From Thermoplasmata archaeon (lineage in GTDB: Archaea; Thermoplasmatota; Thermoplasmata; Lutacidiplasmatales; UBA184): a stretch of DNA of 64,000 nucleotides. The stretch is taken from assembly GCA_021819135.1 (NCBI GenBank), contig JAKASE010000007.1, positions 1 to 64,000 of the forward strand, written 5' to 3'. Shown one piece after another: positions 9,019 to 17,145 of the stretch. The position numbers and the translations under genes were made by a program. The notes beneath the pieces are model-generated. The model made no database searches, was not told where the DNA came from, and worked only from the letters and a program-made list of their open reading frames with translations. The stretch's first letter is position 1. Each line of letters starts with the position of its first letter.

Positions 9019-9190
9019 TCACTCCGTGTGATCCCGGCGAGCTCTCCGTGCCGCAGGCCTCCGTTTCCGGCGGAGGGGGCGTCCGAGTCTGCCGTCATCG
9101 GCCGGCGGAGTCCGGCAAGGGGATATATAGAAAGTCCATTTAGAATGTATAGTTGACAATAGGTAGATATTTGTGACAGAGTATCATACG
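9019..9190 (-). promoter_or_regulatory. pst operon promoter and leader, AT-rich
   Basis: A sharply AT-rich island (about 9118-9180) in otherwise G+C-rich DNA. CTATATATCC on the minus strand (9121-9130) is the best TATA box for pstS and predicts a leader of roughly 75-80 bases, which is long for this genome. The leader holds a 6-bp hairpin CCTCCG/CGGAGG (9058-9063 with 9071-9076, loop of 7). Regulation by phosphate is expected, but no known operator was recognised. The island may also drive truA in the other direction. Confidence 0.6.
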
Positions 9191-9261
9191 AGGTCGCCGT
9201 AGTCGCCGAAGAGGGAGGTTCCTAAGCCGTCCCGCCCCTCCTCCCCGTCACGACACGCTGG

Positions 9262-10065
9262 TTGGTCCGGTTCGGGTACGATGGAGCGGGCTTCGCCGGA
9301 TGGGCCCGCCAGCCCGGCGAGCGGACGGTCGAGGGGGAGATCCGCCGATATCTCGGCCGTCACCCCCGGGTCGGTCTCGAGGGGTCGCTCGACGTCGCGA
9401 GTCGGACCGACCGGGGCGTGAGCGCGATCGGCAACGCCTTCACCCTCACTTCGACGCTCTCGGGTCCCACGCTGCTCCGTGCCCTGAACGGGATCGCCCC
9501 GACGATCTTCTGTACGGCGGCCGCGGAGGTGTCGGAGGACTTTCGGGCCCGGCGGGCCCGGTCCCGCGAATACCGGTACTTCGAGCCGGGGGCCCTCCGG
9601 GACGTCGCCCGGGTACGGTCGGCCGCCCGCCTCCTCTCGGGCCGCATCGATGTCCGGTCGTTCGGCCGCGGCCTCCCCTCGGGAGCGCCGGTCTGGCGGG
9701 AGGTGGAGTCGGTCATGGTCCGGGAGTCGAAGGAGGAGGGGTTCGTCTACGTCGTCCGGGCCCCGTCGTTCGTCTGGGGGATGGTCCGGAAGATCGTGGG
9801 GGCCCTGCGAGAGGTCGACCTCGGACACCTCGAGCCCGAGCGACTCGGCCGGGCCGTGCGGGGCGAAGAGCGCCTCACGCTCCCGATGGCCGAGGCGGAG
9901 CCGCTGGTCCTCTGGGAGGTTGCCTACCCGATCCGCTGGACCCACTCCTGGTCCGGACCGACCCGACCGCAGCGTCGGGGAAGGGAGACGGTGCGCGCCC
10001 GCTCCGTCGCCCGGCTCCGCGTGCTCTCCGCCCTCGAGGGCGCCGTTCCGGGTCCCCCTCCCTAG
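9262..10065 (+). CDS. truA: tRNA pseudouridine(38-40) synthase TruA
   Basis: 267 residues. It converts U38-U40 of the tRNA anticodon arm to pseudouridine. The catalytic Asp is in SRTDRGVSA (residues about 47-55), the N-terminal FGYDGAGFAGWARQPG is the family start, and FVWGMVRKIVGAL is the conserved C-terminal motif. TTG 9262 is chosen because an in-frame stop lies at 9223 and no ATG or GTG follows it before the conserved region. It is divergent from the pst operon and convergent with the HPS-RraA gene, 7 bases away. Confidence 0.9.
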   Translation: MVRFGYDGAGFAGWARQPGERTVEGEIRRYLGRHPRVGLEGSLDVASRTDRGVSAIGNAFTLTSTLSGPTLLRALNGIAPTIFCTAAAEVSEDFRARRARSREYRYFEPGALRDVARVRSAARLLSGRIDVRSFGRGLPSGAPVWREVESVMVRESKEEGFVYVVRAPSFVWGMVRKIVGALREVDLGHLEPERLGRAVRGEERLTLPMAEAEPLVLWEVAYPIRWTHSWSGPTRPQRRGRETVRARSVARLRVLSALEGAVPGPPP

Positions 10066-10072
10066 GGCCCGG

Positions 10073-11377
10073 TCAGCCGACCCGTTCCCAGCGCTCGAGC
10101 TTCTGGACGGTGCCGAGGGTCGACCCCCGCTGGATCTCCTCGCGGACCCGGTTCTCGTGCTCGAGAACGTCGAGCGCCCGGTTCGCGACCTCCGCGGCCC
10201 GCTCCCGGGGCACGACGACGAGCCCGCTCGTGTCGCCGACGATCCAGTCCCCGGGTCGCACGCGCTGGCCGCCCACCACGACCTCGACGCCGATCTCGCC
10301 ATGGCCCTTCGGCTCGCCCGCGTTCGGGCTCACGCTCCGGCTGAACGCGGGGAGACCGAGGTCGAGGATCGCATCGAGATCGCGGATCGCGCCGTCGATG
10401 ACGACCCCCGCGACCTTCCGTCCGTGCGCGCTCCAGCTGGCGAGCTCGCCCCACACCGCGGTCGAACCCGAGCCGGCATCGATCACGATCACATCCCCCG
10501 GGCCCGCCCGGTCGATCGCCTCGACCGGCTTCGCCCAGTCGCCGTCGCGCGTGACGACCGTGACGGCCGGCCCGGCCATGCGGACCGTCCGGTCGCGGAG
10601 GCGGGGGTGGATGTCGTGCATCGACCCCTGGCGCTGCATCGCATCGGTGACGTTCGGGGCGGAGACCTTGAGGAAGGCCGCGCGGACCTCCTCGCCCGTG
10701 TACCGCCGGAAGAGCTCGGTGGCGACCTCCTTCTGGGTCGCGATCGCCGTCTGGATCCGGCGGGTCGCCTCCGCGATCTGGGGGCTCTTCGTGATCGCGC
10801 CCCCGACGATCAGGATCTGCGCGCCGGCGCGCGTCGCCTCCGCGACGGTCTCGCTGTTGAGGCCGCCGGCGACCGACACCGGCAGGTTCGACGCTTTCGC
10901 GAGCTCGGAAAGGACCGCAAACGGCGTCTTGCCCTGCATCTGCATGTCGATCCCGACGTGCCAGCAGACCGCCGCCGCGCCGAGCTCGGCGGCCCGCCGG
11001 GTCCGCGCGACGGGGTCGGGCACGCCGAGGAGGTCGACCACGACCTCCGCCCCGTAGAGCTCGCCGCCGCGGACCGCCTCCGCGATGGTGTCGTCGTCCG
11101 CGGCCCCGAGGACCGTGACGAGGTCGGCGCCCGCCTTCGCCGCGATCTCGACCTCGAAGGCCCCGGTGTCCATCACCTTCATGTCGGCGACGACCCGGTG
11201 GTTCGGGAACGCCTTCTTGAGCTCCCGCACCGCATCCAGCCCCTCGCTCTTGATGAGCGGGGTGCCGGCCTCGATCCAGTCCGCCCCTCCCTCCACCGCT
11301 TCGCGGGCGGCCTGGAGCGCCCGCGACAGGTTCTCGAAGTCGAGCGCCACCTGCAGGACCGGTCGCTCGAGACGCAT
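10073..11377 (-). CDS. Hexulose-6-phosphate synthase fused to RraA-like domain
   Basis: 434 residues, two domains. Residues 1-215 are a TIM-barrel 3-hexulose-6-phosphate synthase of the OMP-decarboxylase superfamily with active-site motif DMKVMD at 65-70 (DxKxxD), EAGTPLIKSEG and VAGGLNSET. Residues about 230-425 are an RraA/HMG-aldolase-like fold (NVTDAMQRQG, GDVIVIDAG, VVIDGAIRDLDAI). In archaea HPS with PHI runs in reverse to make ribulose 5-phosphate from fructose 6-phosphate in place of the oxidative pentose pathway. No PHI gene is nearby. The role of the RraA half is unclear. The ATG lies 35 bases from the divergent methyltransferase gene. Confidence 0.88.
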   Translation of the reverse strand: MRLERPVLQVALDFENLSRALQAAREAVEGGADWIEAGTPLIKSEGLDAVRELKKAFPNHRVVADMKVMDTGAFEVEIAAKAGADLVTVLGAADDDTIAEAVRGGELYGAEVVVDLLGVPDPVARTRRAAELGAAAVCWHVGIDMQMQGKTPFAVLSELAKASNLPVSVAGGLNSETVAEATRAGAQILIVGGAITKSPQIAEATRRIQTAIATQKEVATELFRRYTGEEVRAAFLKVSAPNVTDAMQRQGSMHDIHPRLRDRTVRMAGPAVTVVTRDGDWAKPVEAIDRAGPGDVIVIDAGSGSTAVWGELASWSAHGRKVAGVVIDGAIRDLDAILDLGLPAFSRSVSPNAGEPKGHGEIGVEVVVGGQRVRPGDWIVGDTSGLVVVPRERAAEVANRALDVLEHENRVREEIQRGSTLGTVQKLERWERVG

Positions 11378-11412
11378 AGGACGAACCGAGGAGGCGCCCG
11401 TATTAACCGTGC

Positions 11413-12240
11413 ATGGGGTGCGTTCCGATAGTGACCCTGCCCCGTGTCGGAGAGGTCCGGCTGATCCCCGGCGACGCCCGCCGGATCGGATCGCTTCCCG
11501 ACGCGTCGGTCGGCCTCGTGGTCACCTCGCCGCCGTACCCGATGATCCCCCAGTGGGACGATCTCTTCCGGGACCTGGGAGCGACCGACTATGCGGGGAT
11601 GCACCGGATCCTCGCCGACGCCTACCGGGAGTGCCACCGACTGCTCGTCCCGGGCGGTCTGCTCGTCGTCAACATCGGGGACGCGCTCCGTACCGAGGGC
11701 GGCACGTTCCGCCTGTGGCCGAACCACGCGGAGACCCTGCGGGGCGCCGAGGAGGCCGGGTTCACTCCGCTCCCGTACGTCCTGTGGAAGAAGCCGACCA
11801 ACAAGCCCAACGCGTTCCTCGGCTCCGGGTTCCTCCCTCCCAACGCGTACGTGACCCTCGACTGCGAGTTCATCCTCCCGTTCCGCAAAGGGGGGCTCCG
11901 CCGCTTTCCCCCGCACGACGCCGCCCGGGCCGCGAGCCGTTTCGATCGGGAGGAGCGGGACCGGTGGTTCTCGCAGATCTGGAGCGACCTTCGCGGGGCG
12001 CCGCAGCGGGCCCCCCACGGACGGACGGGGGCGTTCCCGGCGGCGCTCGCGGAGCGGCTGGTCCGGATGTTCTCGGTGATCGGGGACACGGTCCTCGACC
12101 CGTTCGCAGGGACGGGGACGACGCTCTGGGCGGCGGCCCGGTGGCGGCGGAACGCGGTCGGGGTCGAACGGGACCCGGCGGCGTTCGCCCGGCTCAGGGA
12201 GACGGCTCGGGCTCTCGGCTACCTTCCGGGGGCGCCGTAG
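11413..12240 (+). CDS. Orphan DNA methyltransferase (TSPPY class)
   Basis: 275 residues. The catalytic motif IV TSPPY is at about 38-42, typical of N4-cytosine or N6-adenine amino-methyltransferases, and the SAM-binding motif I DPFAGTGT is near the C-terminus (about 228-235). The order IV then I is that of the beta class. GGLLVVNIGDA and the charged FRKGGLRRFPPHD lie between. No restriction endonuclease gene is adjacent, so it looks solitary. Its 3' end overlaps by 47 bases the last gene of the convergent DNA-transfer-like operon; a role in marking host or transferred DNA is speculation. Confidence 0.87.
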   Translation: MGCVPIVTLPRVGEVRLIPGDARRIGSLPDASVGLVVTSPPYPMIPQWDDLFRDLGATDYAGMHRILADAYRECHRLLVPGGLLVVNIGDALRTEGGTFRLWPNHAETLRGAEEAGFTPLPYVLWKKPTNKPNAFLGSGFLPPNAYVTLDCEFILPFRKGGLRRFPPHDAARAASRFDREERDRWFSQIWSDLRGAPQRAPHGRTGAFPAALAERLVRMFSVIGDTVLDPFAGTGTTLWAAARWRRNAVGVERDPAAFARLRETARALGYLPGAP

Positions 12241-12757
12241 TCGCCGGCTCCGGCGTCTCCGCCGGCTCGGCCGGGGGCGTCGGTGGAGGCGGCGGGACCC
12301 GGTGGGCGATCTCCTCGTCGACCGCGAGTCGGAGGTAGCGGAGGGCGGAGTCGCTCAGGCGGTCCATGTGCAGGAGCAGGTAGTGGAGGTAGAGCCGTTC
12401 GGGGCGGCGGGACGGGCCGGGCGGTCGGGCCGGGTGACCGTCCGCTCCGGGTGGGGTCCGGTGTCGGTCGAGGGTCTCCCGGTGATGTTCGCGCGCGGGA
12501 CCGTGGTACTCGCGGCCGATCGGGCCGACGAGCGGCGGGTACAGGAGGCCGACCGGGTCGTCCGGGTCCTCCTCGACGGGGGCGGGGAGGGGCCGGACCT
12601 CCGGCGCCGGGATCTTGCCGCGCAGGTACGGGTGGACGGGTCGCTCCGGGTCCTGGAGCTCTCCGATCGGACGGCCGGCGACGTCCTCGACGATCGCTTT
12701 GAGGCTCCAGCTGGCCCGACGGCGGGCGGGGCCTTCGACCGTCGCCTCGTCGTCCAC
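12194..12757 (-). CDS. Hypothetical protein at the end of the DNA-transfer-like operon
   Basis: 187 residues, not recognised. An ordered first half (LKAIVEDVAGRPIGELQDPER, then VHPYLRGKIPAPEVRPLPAP) is followed by a helical stretch RPERLYLHYLLLHMDRLSD and LRYLRLAVDEEIAHRV, and a Pro/Glu-rich tail of about 35 residues. GTG 12757 is chosen because a TATA-like box (TTTATA, about 12783-12788) lies about 28 bases upstream, which fits a leaderless transcript. It follows the VirB4-type ATPase gene by 53 bases on the same strand. It may be an accessory component or an unrelated gene. Confidence 0.65.
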   Translation of the reverse strand: MDDEATVEGPARRRASWSLKAIVEDVAGRPIGELQDPERPVHPYLRGKIPAPEVRPLPAPVEEDPDDPVGLLYPPLVGPIGREYHGPAREHHRETLDRHRTPPGADGHPARPPGPSRRPERLYLHYLLLHMDRLSDSALRYLRLAVDEEIAHRVPPPPPTPPAEPAETPEPATTAPPEGSREPEPSP

Positions 12758-12781
12758 GAGCGGTCTCGGGCGATCCGGTCC

Positions 12782-12789
12782 GTATAAAC
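12782..12789 (-). promoter_or_regulatory. TATA-like box for the 187-residue hypothetical gene
   Basis: GGTTTATACG on the minus strand, centred about 28 bases before GTG 12757, inside the gap after the ATPase gene. It suggests that the last gene can be transcribed separately. Confidence 0.5.
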
Positions 12790-12810
12790 CTCCCCTTGGA
12801 GCGGAACCCT

Positions 12811-14469
12811 TCAGTCGACCGGGCGGGGGTCCCGGCCGAGGGTTCCGGTGAGGAACTCGAACTCCGGGGTGGAGGCCACGATCGCGAGCGGGAGGTGGAG
12901 CTCCCCGACGCGCCAGAGCGACTCGGAGTACCCCGCCTCTCTCGGGAGGCGGGCCTTCGGGAGCCACTCCGCCTCCGCGGCGGTGAGGCCGAAGAACTCC
13001 CGGCTCGCGGCGGAGACCTCGGGGAGCCGCAGGAAGACGGTCGCGTCGAGGTTCCGCAGGACCGACCGGCCGCTCTCCCGACCGAGGAGGTCGTCCGGGT
13101 TCTGGCTCAGGAGGAGCGCGCCGGCCCGGAAGTGGCGGAGGTGCCGCACGACCCGGTCGAGGAAGTCGGCGGTCGCCGCGTGGCGGGTCAGGAGGTGGGC
13201 CTCGTCGAGCAGGAGGAGCTTCGGCCCGTCCCCCCGTCGGAGCCGCCCGTACGCCCAGTCGAGGACGTAGGCGAGGTGGAACGGAAGCTGCTCTTCCGGC
13301 ACCCCCCGGAAGTCGACCGAGACCGGGCCGGACTGGAGGGAGAGCGTCGTCGGGCCGTTCAGGTACCGGAGCGACCCGGTCCGGAAGACCTCGAGCAAGG
13401 TCGCGAGGCGGGAGGCGTCGCCTCCCGAACCGGCGAGGCGGAGCGCGAGGTCCTCGAACGTCGGCACCGCGGGACCCTCCGCGTAGAGCTGCGAGACCGA
13501 CGCGTCGAGGATCGCCCCCTCCTCGTCCCGCAGGCTCGGGAAGAGGGCCCGGAGCATCGCCGCCACCCGGGCGGACTTCTCGCGTCGATCGCCGGCCGTC
13601 GTCGACGGGTCGAGGGGGTTGAGGCGCCCCCGCGGGTCGTCGGCGAGGCGGACCACCGATCCTCCGAGCGCACCGACCAGGGCGCCGAACTCGCCGAGCG
13701 GGTCGAGGATGAGGAGGTCGGTGGTCGGTTCGAGCCAGCGGGCGCGCAGGAGCGTGAGGGCCGCCATGAACGATTTCCCGGAACCGGTGGTCCCGAAGAT
13801 CCCCCACGAGTGGCTCGCGTGCGACCAGCGGTCGAGGAAGACCGGGCTCGCGTCGGAGAGGGCGAGACCGGCGAGCGTCCCCCCTTCCTCGAGGATCGTC
13901 TCATCGCCGAACGGGTAGAGCGCCGTCAGCCCGTCGGTCGGCAAGGTCTGCCAGTACCCGGCGGGGCGGGGGTCCGTCGGGCGGAGGGTCGGCGGGTCGA
14001 GCGTCTCCCGGACCTCACGGCGCGGCGCGCGGGTCTGGAACCCGAACACGGCGAGCCGCTCGGCGAGCCGGGTCCGGGCGACCTCGACCCGGGGACGGCT
14101 CGACGAGAACGCGAGGAGCCGCAGGCCGACCCTCCACAGCTCCTGGGTCCGTCGGGCGACCGCCCGACCGAGCTCCTCGGCGGAGTCGAGCTCGACCTCG
14201 AGCTCCGCGGTGTGACCACCGTCGCGGCCGGCCCGAAGCTCGGCCTCGGCGACCGTGCGCGCCCCGTGGATCATCTCGAGCGCCCGGGCGGGAGCGATGC
14301 GGTGGGCCTCGACCCAGAGCTCGTTCGGCTCGGTCGTCGGCAGCGCCCGCCCCACGAACCCGAAGGGGAGCTCGGGCGGGAACTGCCGGACGAGGAGCGG
14401 GGCACGGTACCGCCGTCCGGTGCGCAACCAGGTGCTCCCCTCGACCGGAGGGGTGCCGGAGGGCCGCAT
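12811..14469 (-). CDS. VirB4/TraC/CedB-type transfer ATPase
   Basis: 552 residues. A non-catalytic N-terminal domain (1-200) precedes a RecA/HerA-FtsK-like motor: Walker A GTTGSGKS at 226-233, the family motif GRLNPLDP at 281-288, Walker B KLLLLDEAH at 417-425 and the sensor-like LLLSQNPDDLL at 452-462. The arrangement is that of VirB4/TraC, the ATPase of type IV secretion and conjugation, and of CedB, the motor of crenarchaeal DNA import. HerA proper is less likely given the NPLD motif and the neighbouring small membrane proteins. ATG 14469 follows the previous stop by two bases. It should act as a hexamer on the cytoplasmic face of the VirB6/PrgI-like membrane proteins. Confidence 0.85.
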   Translation of the reverse strand: MRPSGTPPVEGSTWLRTGRRYRAPLLVRQFPPELPFGFVGRALPTTEPNELWVEAHRIAPARALEMIHGARTVAEAELRAGRDGGHTAELEVELDSAEELGRAVARRTQELWRVGLRLLAFSSSRPRVEVARTRLAERLAVFGFQTRAPRREVRETLDPPTLRPTDPRPAGYWQTLPTDGLTALYPFGDETILEEGGTLAGLALSDASPVFLDRWSHASHSWGIFGTTGSGKSFMAALTLLRARWLEPTTDLLILDPLGEFGALVGALGGSVVRLADDPRGRLNPLDPSTTAGDRREKSARVAAMLRALFPSLRDEEGAILDASVSQLYAEGPAVPTFEDLALRLAGSGGDASRLATLLEVFRTGSLRYLNGPTTLSLQSGPVSVDFRGVPEEQLPFHLAYVLDWAYGRLRRGDGPKLLLLDEAHLLTRHAATADFLDRVVRHLRHFRAGALLLSQNPDDLLGRESGRSVLRNLDATVFLRLPEVSAASREFFGLTAAEAEWLPKARLPREAGYSESLWRVGELHLPLAIVASTPEFEFLTGTLGRDPRPVD

Positions 14470-14471
14470 CG

Positions 14472-14846
14472 TCAGGCCTCCGCCCGTCGTCGGCCCGTTC
14501 CCGGCGCGCGATGGCGCTCGACCCACCAGAGCGGAAGGAGCGCGAGGGCGAGCAGGAGCCCGCGCCCGGGGGCGAGGACCGGAACGGCTCCCAGATAGAC
14601 GATCGTCCCCCCTATCGCCATCGCGACGCCGATCAGCCGTCCCGGGTCGGAAAGGGCCGGGCGCGTCCCTCCGCCGCGCCGGAGCATCCCGCACCACCCG
14701 GCGATCGCGAGGGCTGCGAGCGTTCCGGCGAGCGCAAGGAGGAACGGGAGAAGGAGGGCGAGGGCCCCCGTCACGAGCGCGAGACCGAGGGAGGTCCCGA
14801 AGACCTCGAACTCCACCGGAACCGCCGCCCAGGACCGGACGTTCAT
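14472..14846 (-). CDS. Small membrane protein of the DNA-transfer-like operon
   Basis: 124 residues, very hydrophobic. One long helical hairpin spans about 16-55, followed by a basic loop (RRGGGTRPALSDPGR), then helices at about 71-88 and 93-110 and a basic tail (VERHRAPGTGRRRAEA). It has no recognised family. Position and size recall the small subunits (CedA1/CedA2) that accompany the Ced channel, or VirB3-type proteins, but no sequence motif proves either. Its ATG overlaps the upstream stop in ATGA (14843-14846) and the ATPase gene follows two bases later, so it is surely part of the same assembly line. Confidence 0.75.
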   Translation of the reverse strand: MNVRSWAAVPVEFEVFGTSLGLALVTGALALLLPFLLALAGTLAALAIAGWCGMLRRGGGTRPALSDPGRLIGVAMAIGGTIVYLGAVPVLAPGRGLLLALALLPLWWVERHRAPGTGRRRAEA

Positions 14847-15625
14847 CCCTCCTCCGGGACCACGGTCCAGCCGAGCCGGTGCGCCGCCTCGGCGAGCCCC
14901 CGGTCCTTGAGGCGCACGGGCGATAGCCCGAGCGCGGAGAGCGCCTCCATCATCGAGGCGACCTGGCCTTCGAGCGTCGCCAGCGCATCGGGGTCCGCGT
15001 CCGCGTTCGCGACGACGACGTAGACCCGGCGTCCGAACCGACGGCGGCAGAGCAGCCCGACCAGCTGCGCGTACCCGTCCCGGGCCGGCCGGTCCGGCCC
15101 GTCGACGGCCGGAGGGGGTGGGAGGAACGACGTCGCCCGGATCGAGGCAAGGGTAGCGAGGAATCCGAGCCGGCCTTCGCTCCTCCGCAGAAGGTCCCGG
15201 AAGAGCTCGAACCGCCGCTCGAGCTCGGCCGGGGGGAGGTAGGCGATCGGCACCCCGCCGGTCCGGACGACGGCCACGTAGTCCGAGGGGCCGAGGCTGA
15301 GGAACCCTTGCCGAAGGAGCGGGGAAGGCTCGGTCACGGTCATGACCCCGACCGCCTCGTGCGTCCGCATCCTCCATCGCAGCCACGCGGCGAGCCGTTC
15401 GTCCCAGGACCGGCCGTCCGGGCGCCAGACGGCCGCGAGGAACCCGGAGGCGGCGACGACCACCCCGACATAGAGGTCGACCGTCGCGCCGAGGATCGCC
15501 GCGACCGCGGCGTAGCAGAGGAACTTGAGCGCATCCCGCGCCGAGGGGAACGGGCCGAGCCGCAGGCGACGGTCGATCCGCTCGGGAAGGACGACGACCG
15601 GAGCTCCCACCGGTGCCTCGGCCAT
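14843..15625 (-). CDS. PrgI/VirB3-like membrane protein
   Basis: 260 residues. The first third has the layout of PrgI/VirB3-type proteins: a short basic start (LPERIDRRLRLGPFPSARD), two closely spaced helices at about 33-67, then WRPDGRSWDERLAAWLRWRMR. PrgI proteins are found next to VirB4 in Gram-positive and archaeal type IV systems and may fasten the ATPase to the membrane. The C-terminal 180 residues are a soluble alpha/beta domain (YVAVVRTGGVPIAYL, RVYVVVANADADPDALATLE) that resembles the N-terminal part of TraC/VirB4 proteins; that comparison is inference. It starts one base after the VirB6-like gene stops. Confidence 0.7.
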   Translation of the reverse strand: MAEAPVGAPVVVLPERIDRRLRLGPFPSARDALKFLCYAAVAAILGATVDLYVGVVVAASGFLAAVWRPDGRSWDERLAAWLRWRMRTHEAVGVMTVTEPSPLLRQGFLSLGPSDYVAVVRTGGVPIAYLPPAELERRFELFRDLLRRSEGRLGFLATLASIRATSFLPPPPAVDGPDRPARDGYAQLVGLLCRRRFGRRVYVVVANADADPDALATLEGQVASMMEALSALGLSPVRLKDRGLAEAAHRLGWTVVPEEG

Positions 15626-15626
15626 C

Positions 15627-16760
15627 TCATCGCGACCCTCCGGGACGGATCGGTCCCCAGGCGCGGGTGTTCGGACCCTCGGGTTTCGAGGGGTGGGGTA
15701 GGTGGCGCAGGAGGTGGAGGGCCCCGTGACCGATCAGTTCCGCCGCGGCGAGGGGCGCGGCCGCGGGGACCGACGCGCTGCCCGCGGCCCGGACGGCACC
15801 CGTGAACGCCCGGCCGGCGACCCCCTTCGACCCGGCCGCCCCGGCGACGGGACCGAAGTGCGCGCTCGCGGCCGATGGGGCGAGGGCGCTCCCCCGTCCC
15901 ACGCCTCCCTGGACGGTAGCGGCGGCCCCGGGGAAGCCGAATGCGACGAGCTGGGTCCCGGCGAGCGAGAGGAGGTACGGCGAGGCGACCGCGGCGCTGA
16001 GGTATCCCACGAGGAGGATCGGGTTCGGGGCCCCGACCGCGAGCTCGAGCGGGATGACGAGAACGCAAGGAAGGAAGACGAGCTCACCGAAGAGGAACCA
16101 GGCACGACGCGCGAGGGGGGAGAGCGGTCGCAGGGGCCAGAGCAGGGTGAAGATCGGCAGCAGCACGATGAGGACGCTGAGCAGGGCGTCCCGGAACCCG
16201 ACGACCAGGACGAGCGAGAAGACCACGACGAACTCGGCGATCGCGAGGACGAACGCTACTGCCCCGTTGTCCCACGAGTACGAGAGCTGGCCCCATCCCG
16301 CGAGGTCCACCCAGTGCTGCCAGGAGCCCCCGTCCCATCCCGCGAGGACCGGGTAGAGCCCCCCGCCGATCGCGAGGAGCGCGCCCGCGATCGGGACCGT
16401 GAAGTTGGCCCCGACCACGCCGAGGATGAGGCGGGGGAGGAGCGCGTCGAACGTCTGGGCCCATCGGGTGACGAGCGGTTTCGCGAGGTAGAGGACGGCG
16501 ACGCCGAGCGCGACCAGGGTCGTCGCCGGGTCGACGACGTTCGCGAGCGTGAACGTCGAGAAGTGGGCGGCCTGGGCGACGAAGTTCGACGGGTCGGAGC
16601 CGGACGCGAAGATCGACGGGTAGAGCGCGCCGCGCCCGAGCTCCGGCACGAGCAGGTTGTCGTACGTCGGACCCGTGACCGCGTTGACGATCGCCGTGAG
16701 ATCGGCGAAGAGGAGGAACAGGATCGCCTGGATGAGGCTGCCGAGACCGGTCGCGAGCAC
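15627..16760 (-). CDS. VirB6/TrbL/CedA-like polytopic membrane protein
   Basis: 377 residues. An N-terminal helix (about 6-27) is followed by a polar exported loop and then a core of about six or seven helices between residues 75 and 280 (for example FVVVFSLVLVVGF, LLSVLIVLLPIFTLLWPL), with a Gly/Ala-rich, Pro-rich cytoplasmic tail from 285. The topology matches VirB6/TrbL channel proteins of type IV secretion and CedA of the archaeal DNA importer, the presumed translocation pore. Direct sequence identity cannot be shown by eye. It lies between the pilin candidate (10-base gap) and the PrgI-like gene. Confidence 0.72.
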   Translation of the reverse strand: MLATGLGSLIQAILFLLFADLTAIVNAVTGPTYDNLLVPELGRGALYPSIFASGSDPSNFVAQAAHFSTFTLANVVDPATTLVALGVAVLYLAKPLVTRWAQTFDALLPRLILGVVGANFTVPIAGALLAIGGGLYPVLAGWDGGSWQHWVDLAGWGQLSYSWDNGAVAFVLAIAEFVVVFSLVLVVGFRDALLSVLIVLLPIFTLLWPLRPLSPLARRAWFLFGELVFLPCVLVIPLELAVGAPNPILLVGYLSAAVASPYLLSLAGTQLVAFGFPGAAATVQGGVGRGSALAPSAASAHFGPVAGAAGSKGVAGRAFTGAVRAAGSASVPAAAPLAAAELIGHGALHLLRHLPHPSKPEGPNTRAWGPIRPGGSR

Positions 16761-16770
16761 GGGCCGCCCC

Positions 16771-17145
16771 TCACGAACCGGTGAGCACCCAGTGGGCGAG
16801 TCCCCAGAACAGTCCGGTGACCGCGGCGGTGAACAGGAGCGTCCCGATGAGGGCGTCCCGTGCCCGGTCCTTCGCCTGCACCTTCTTCGTGAGGTCGTTC
16901 GAGAACCAGCTCAGGGCGACCCGAGCCCAGGCGAGCGCGAGGACCCCGCCGCCCGCGAGGCCGACCAGGTCGACCAGGCGATTGATCGCCGCGGTGAAGT
17001 TCCCGACCGGTCCCGAGGCGGCTCCGACGATCCCCGCGATCCCCCGGATGGGGAAGGGGAGGTGGGCCCCGGTCCCCGAGAAGAGAAGGAGGGTCACCAA
17101 TGCCACGGTCAGGAGCCGGGCCCGGACGGGGACCGTGTCGGTCAC
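16771..17145 (-). CDS. VirB2/CedA1-like pilin candidate
   Basis: 124 residues. It has a cleavable-type signal (basic VRAR, hydrophobic 11-23, GTGAH), a short exported linker, hydrophobic helix at about 58-80, a compact positive loop (DLTKKVQAKDRARD, 84-97) and a second helix at 98-121. Signal, helix, short basic cytoplasmic loop and helix is the plan of conjugative pilins (VirB2/TrbC) and of CedA1. GTG 17145 is chosen because it overlaps the upstream TGA as GTGA (17142-17145). An alternative GTG at 17166 would add seven residues. A pilus or pore subunit is inferred from plan and context. Confidence 0.72.
   Translation of the reverse strand: MTDTVPVRARLLTVALVTLLLFSGTGAHLPFPIRGIAGIVGAASGPVGNFTAAINRLVDLVGLAGGGVLALAWARVALSWFSNDLTKKVQAKDRARDALIGTLLFTAAVTGLFWGLAHWVLTGS

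Noticed and set aside
12194..13807. The 187-residue gene as the tail of a 537-codon frame
   Set aside because: The upstream part is the shadow of the ATPase; the promoter and GTG at 12757 mark a separate gene.
12796..14598. 600-codon plus-strand frame opposite the VirB4-type ATPase
   Set aside because: Glu/Arg/Pro-rich with no motif, while Walker A and B are intact on the minus strand.
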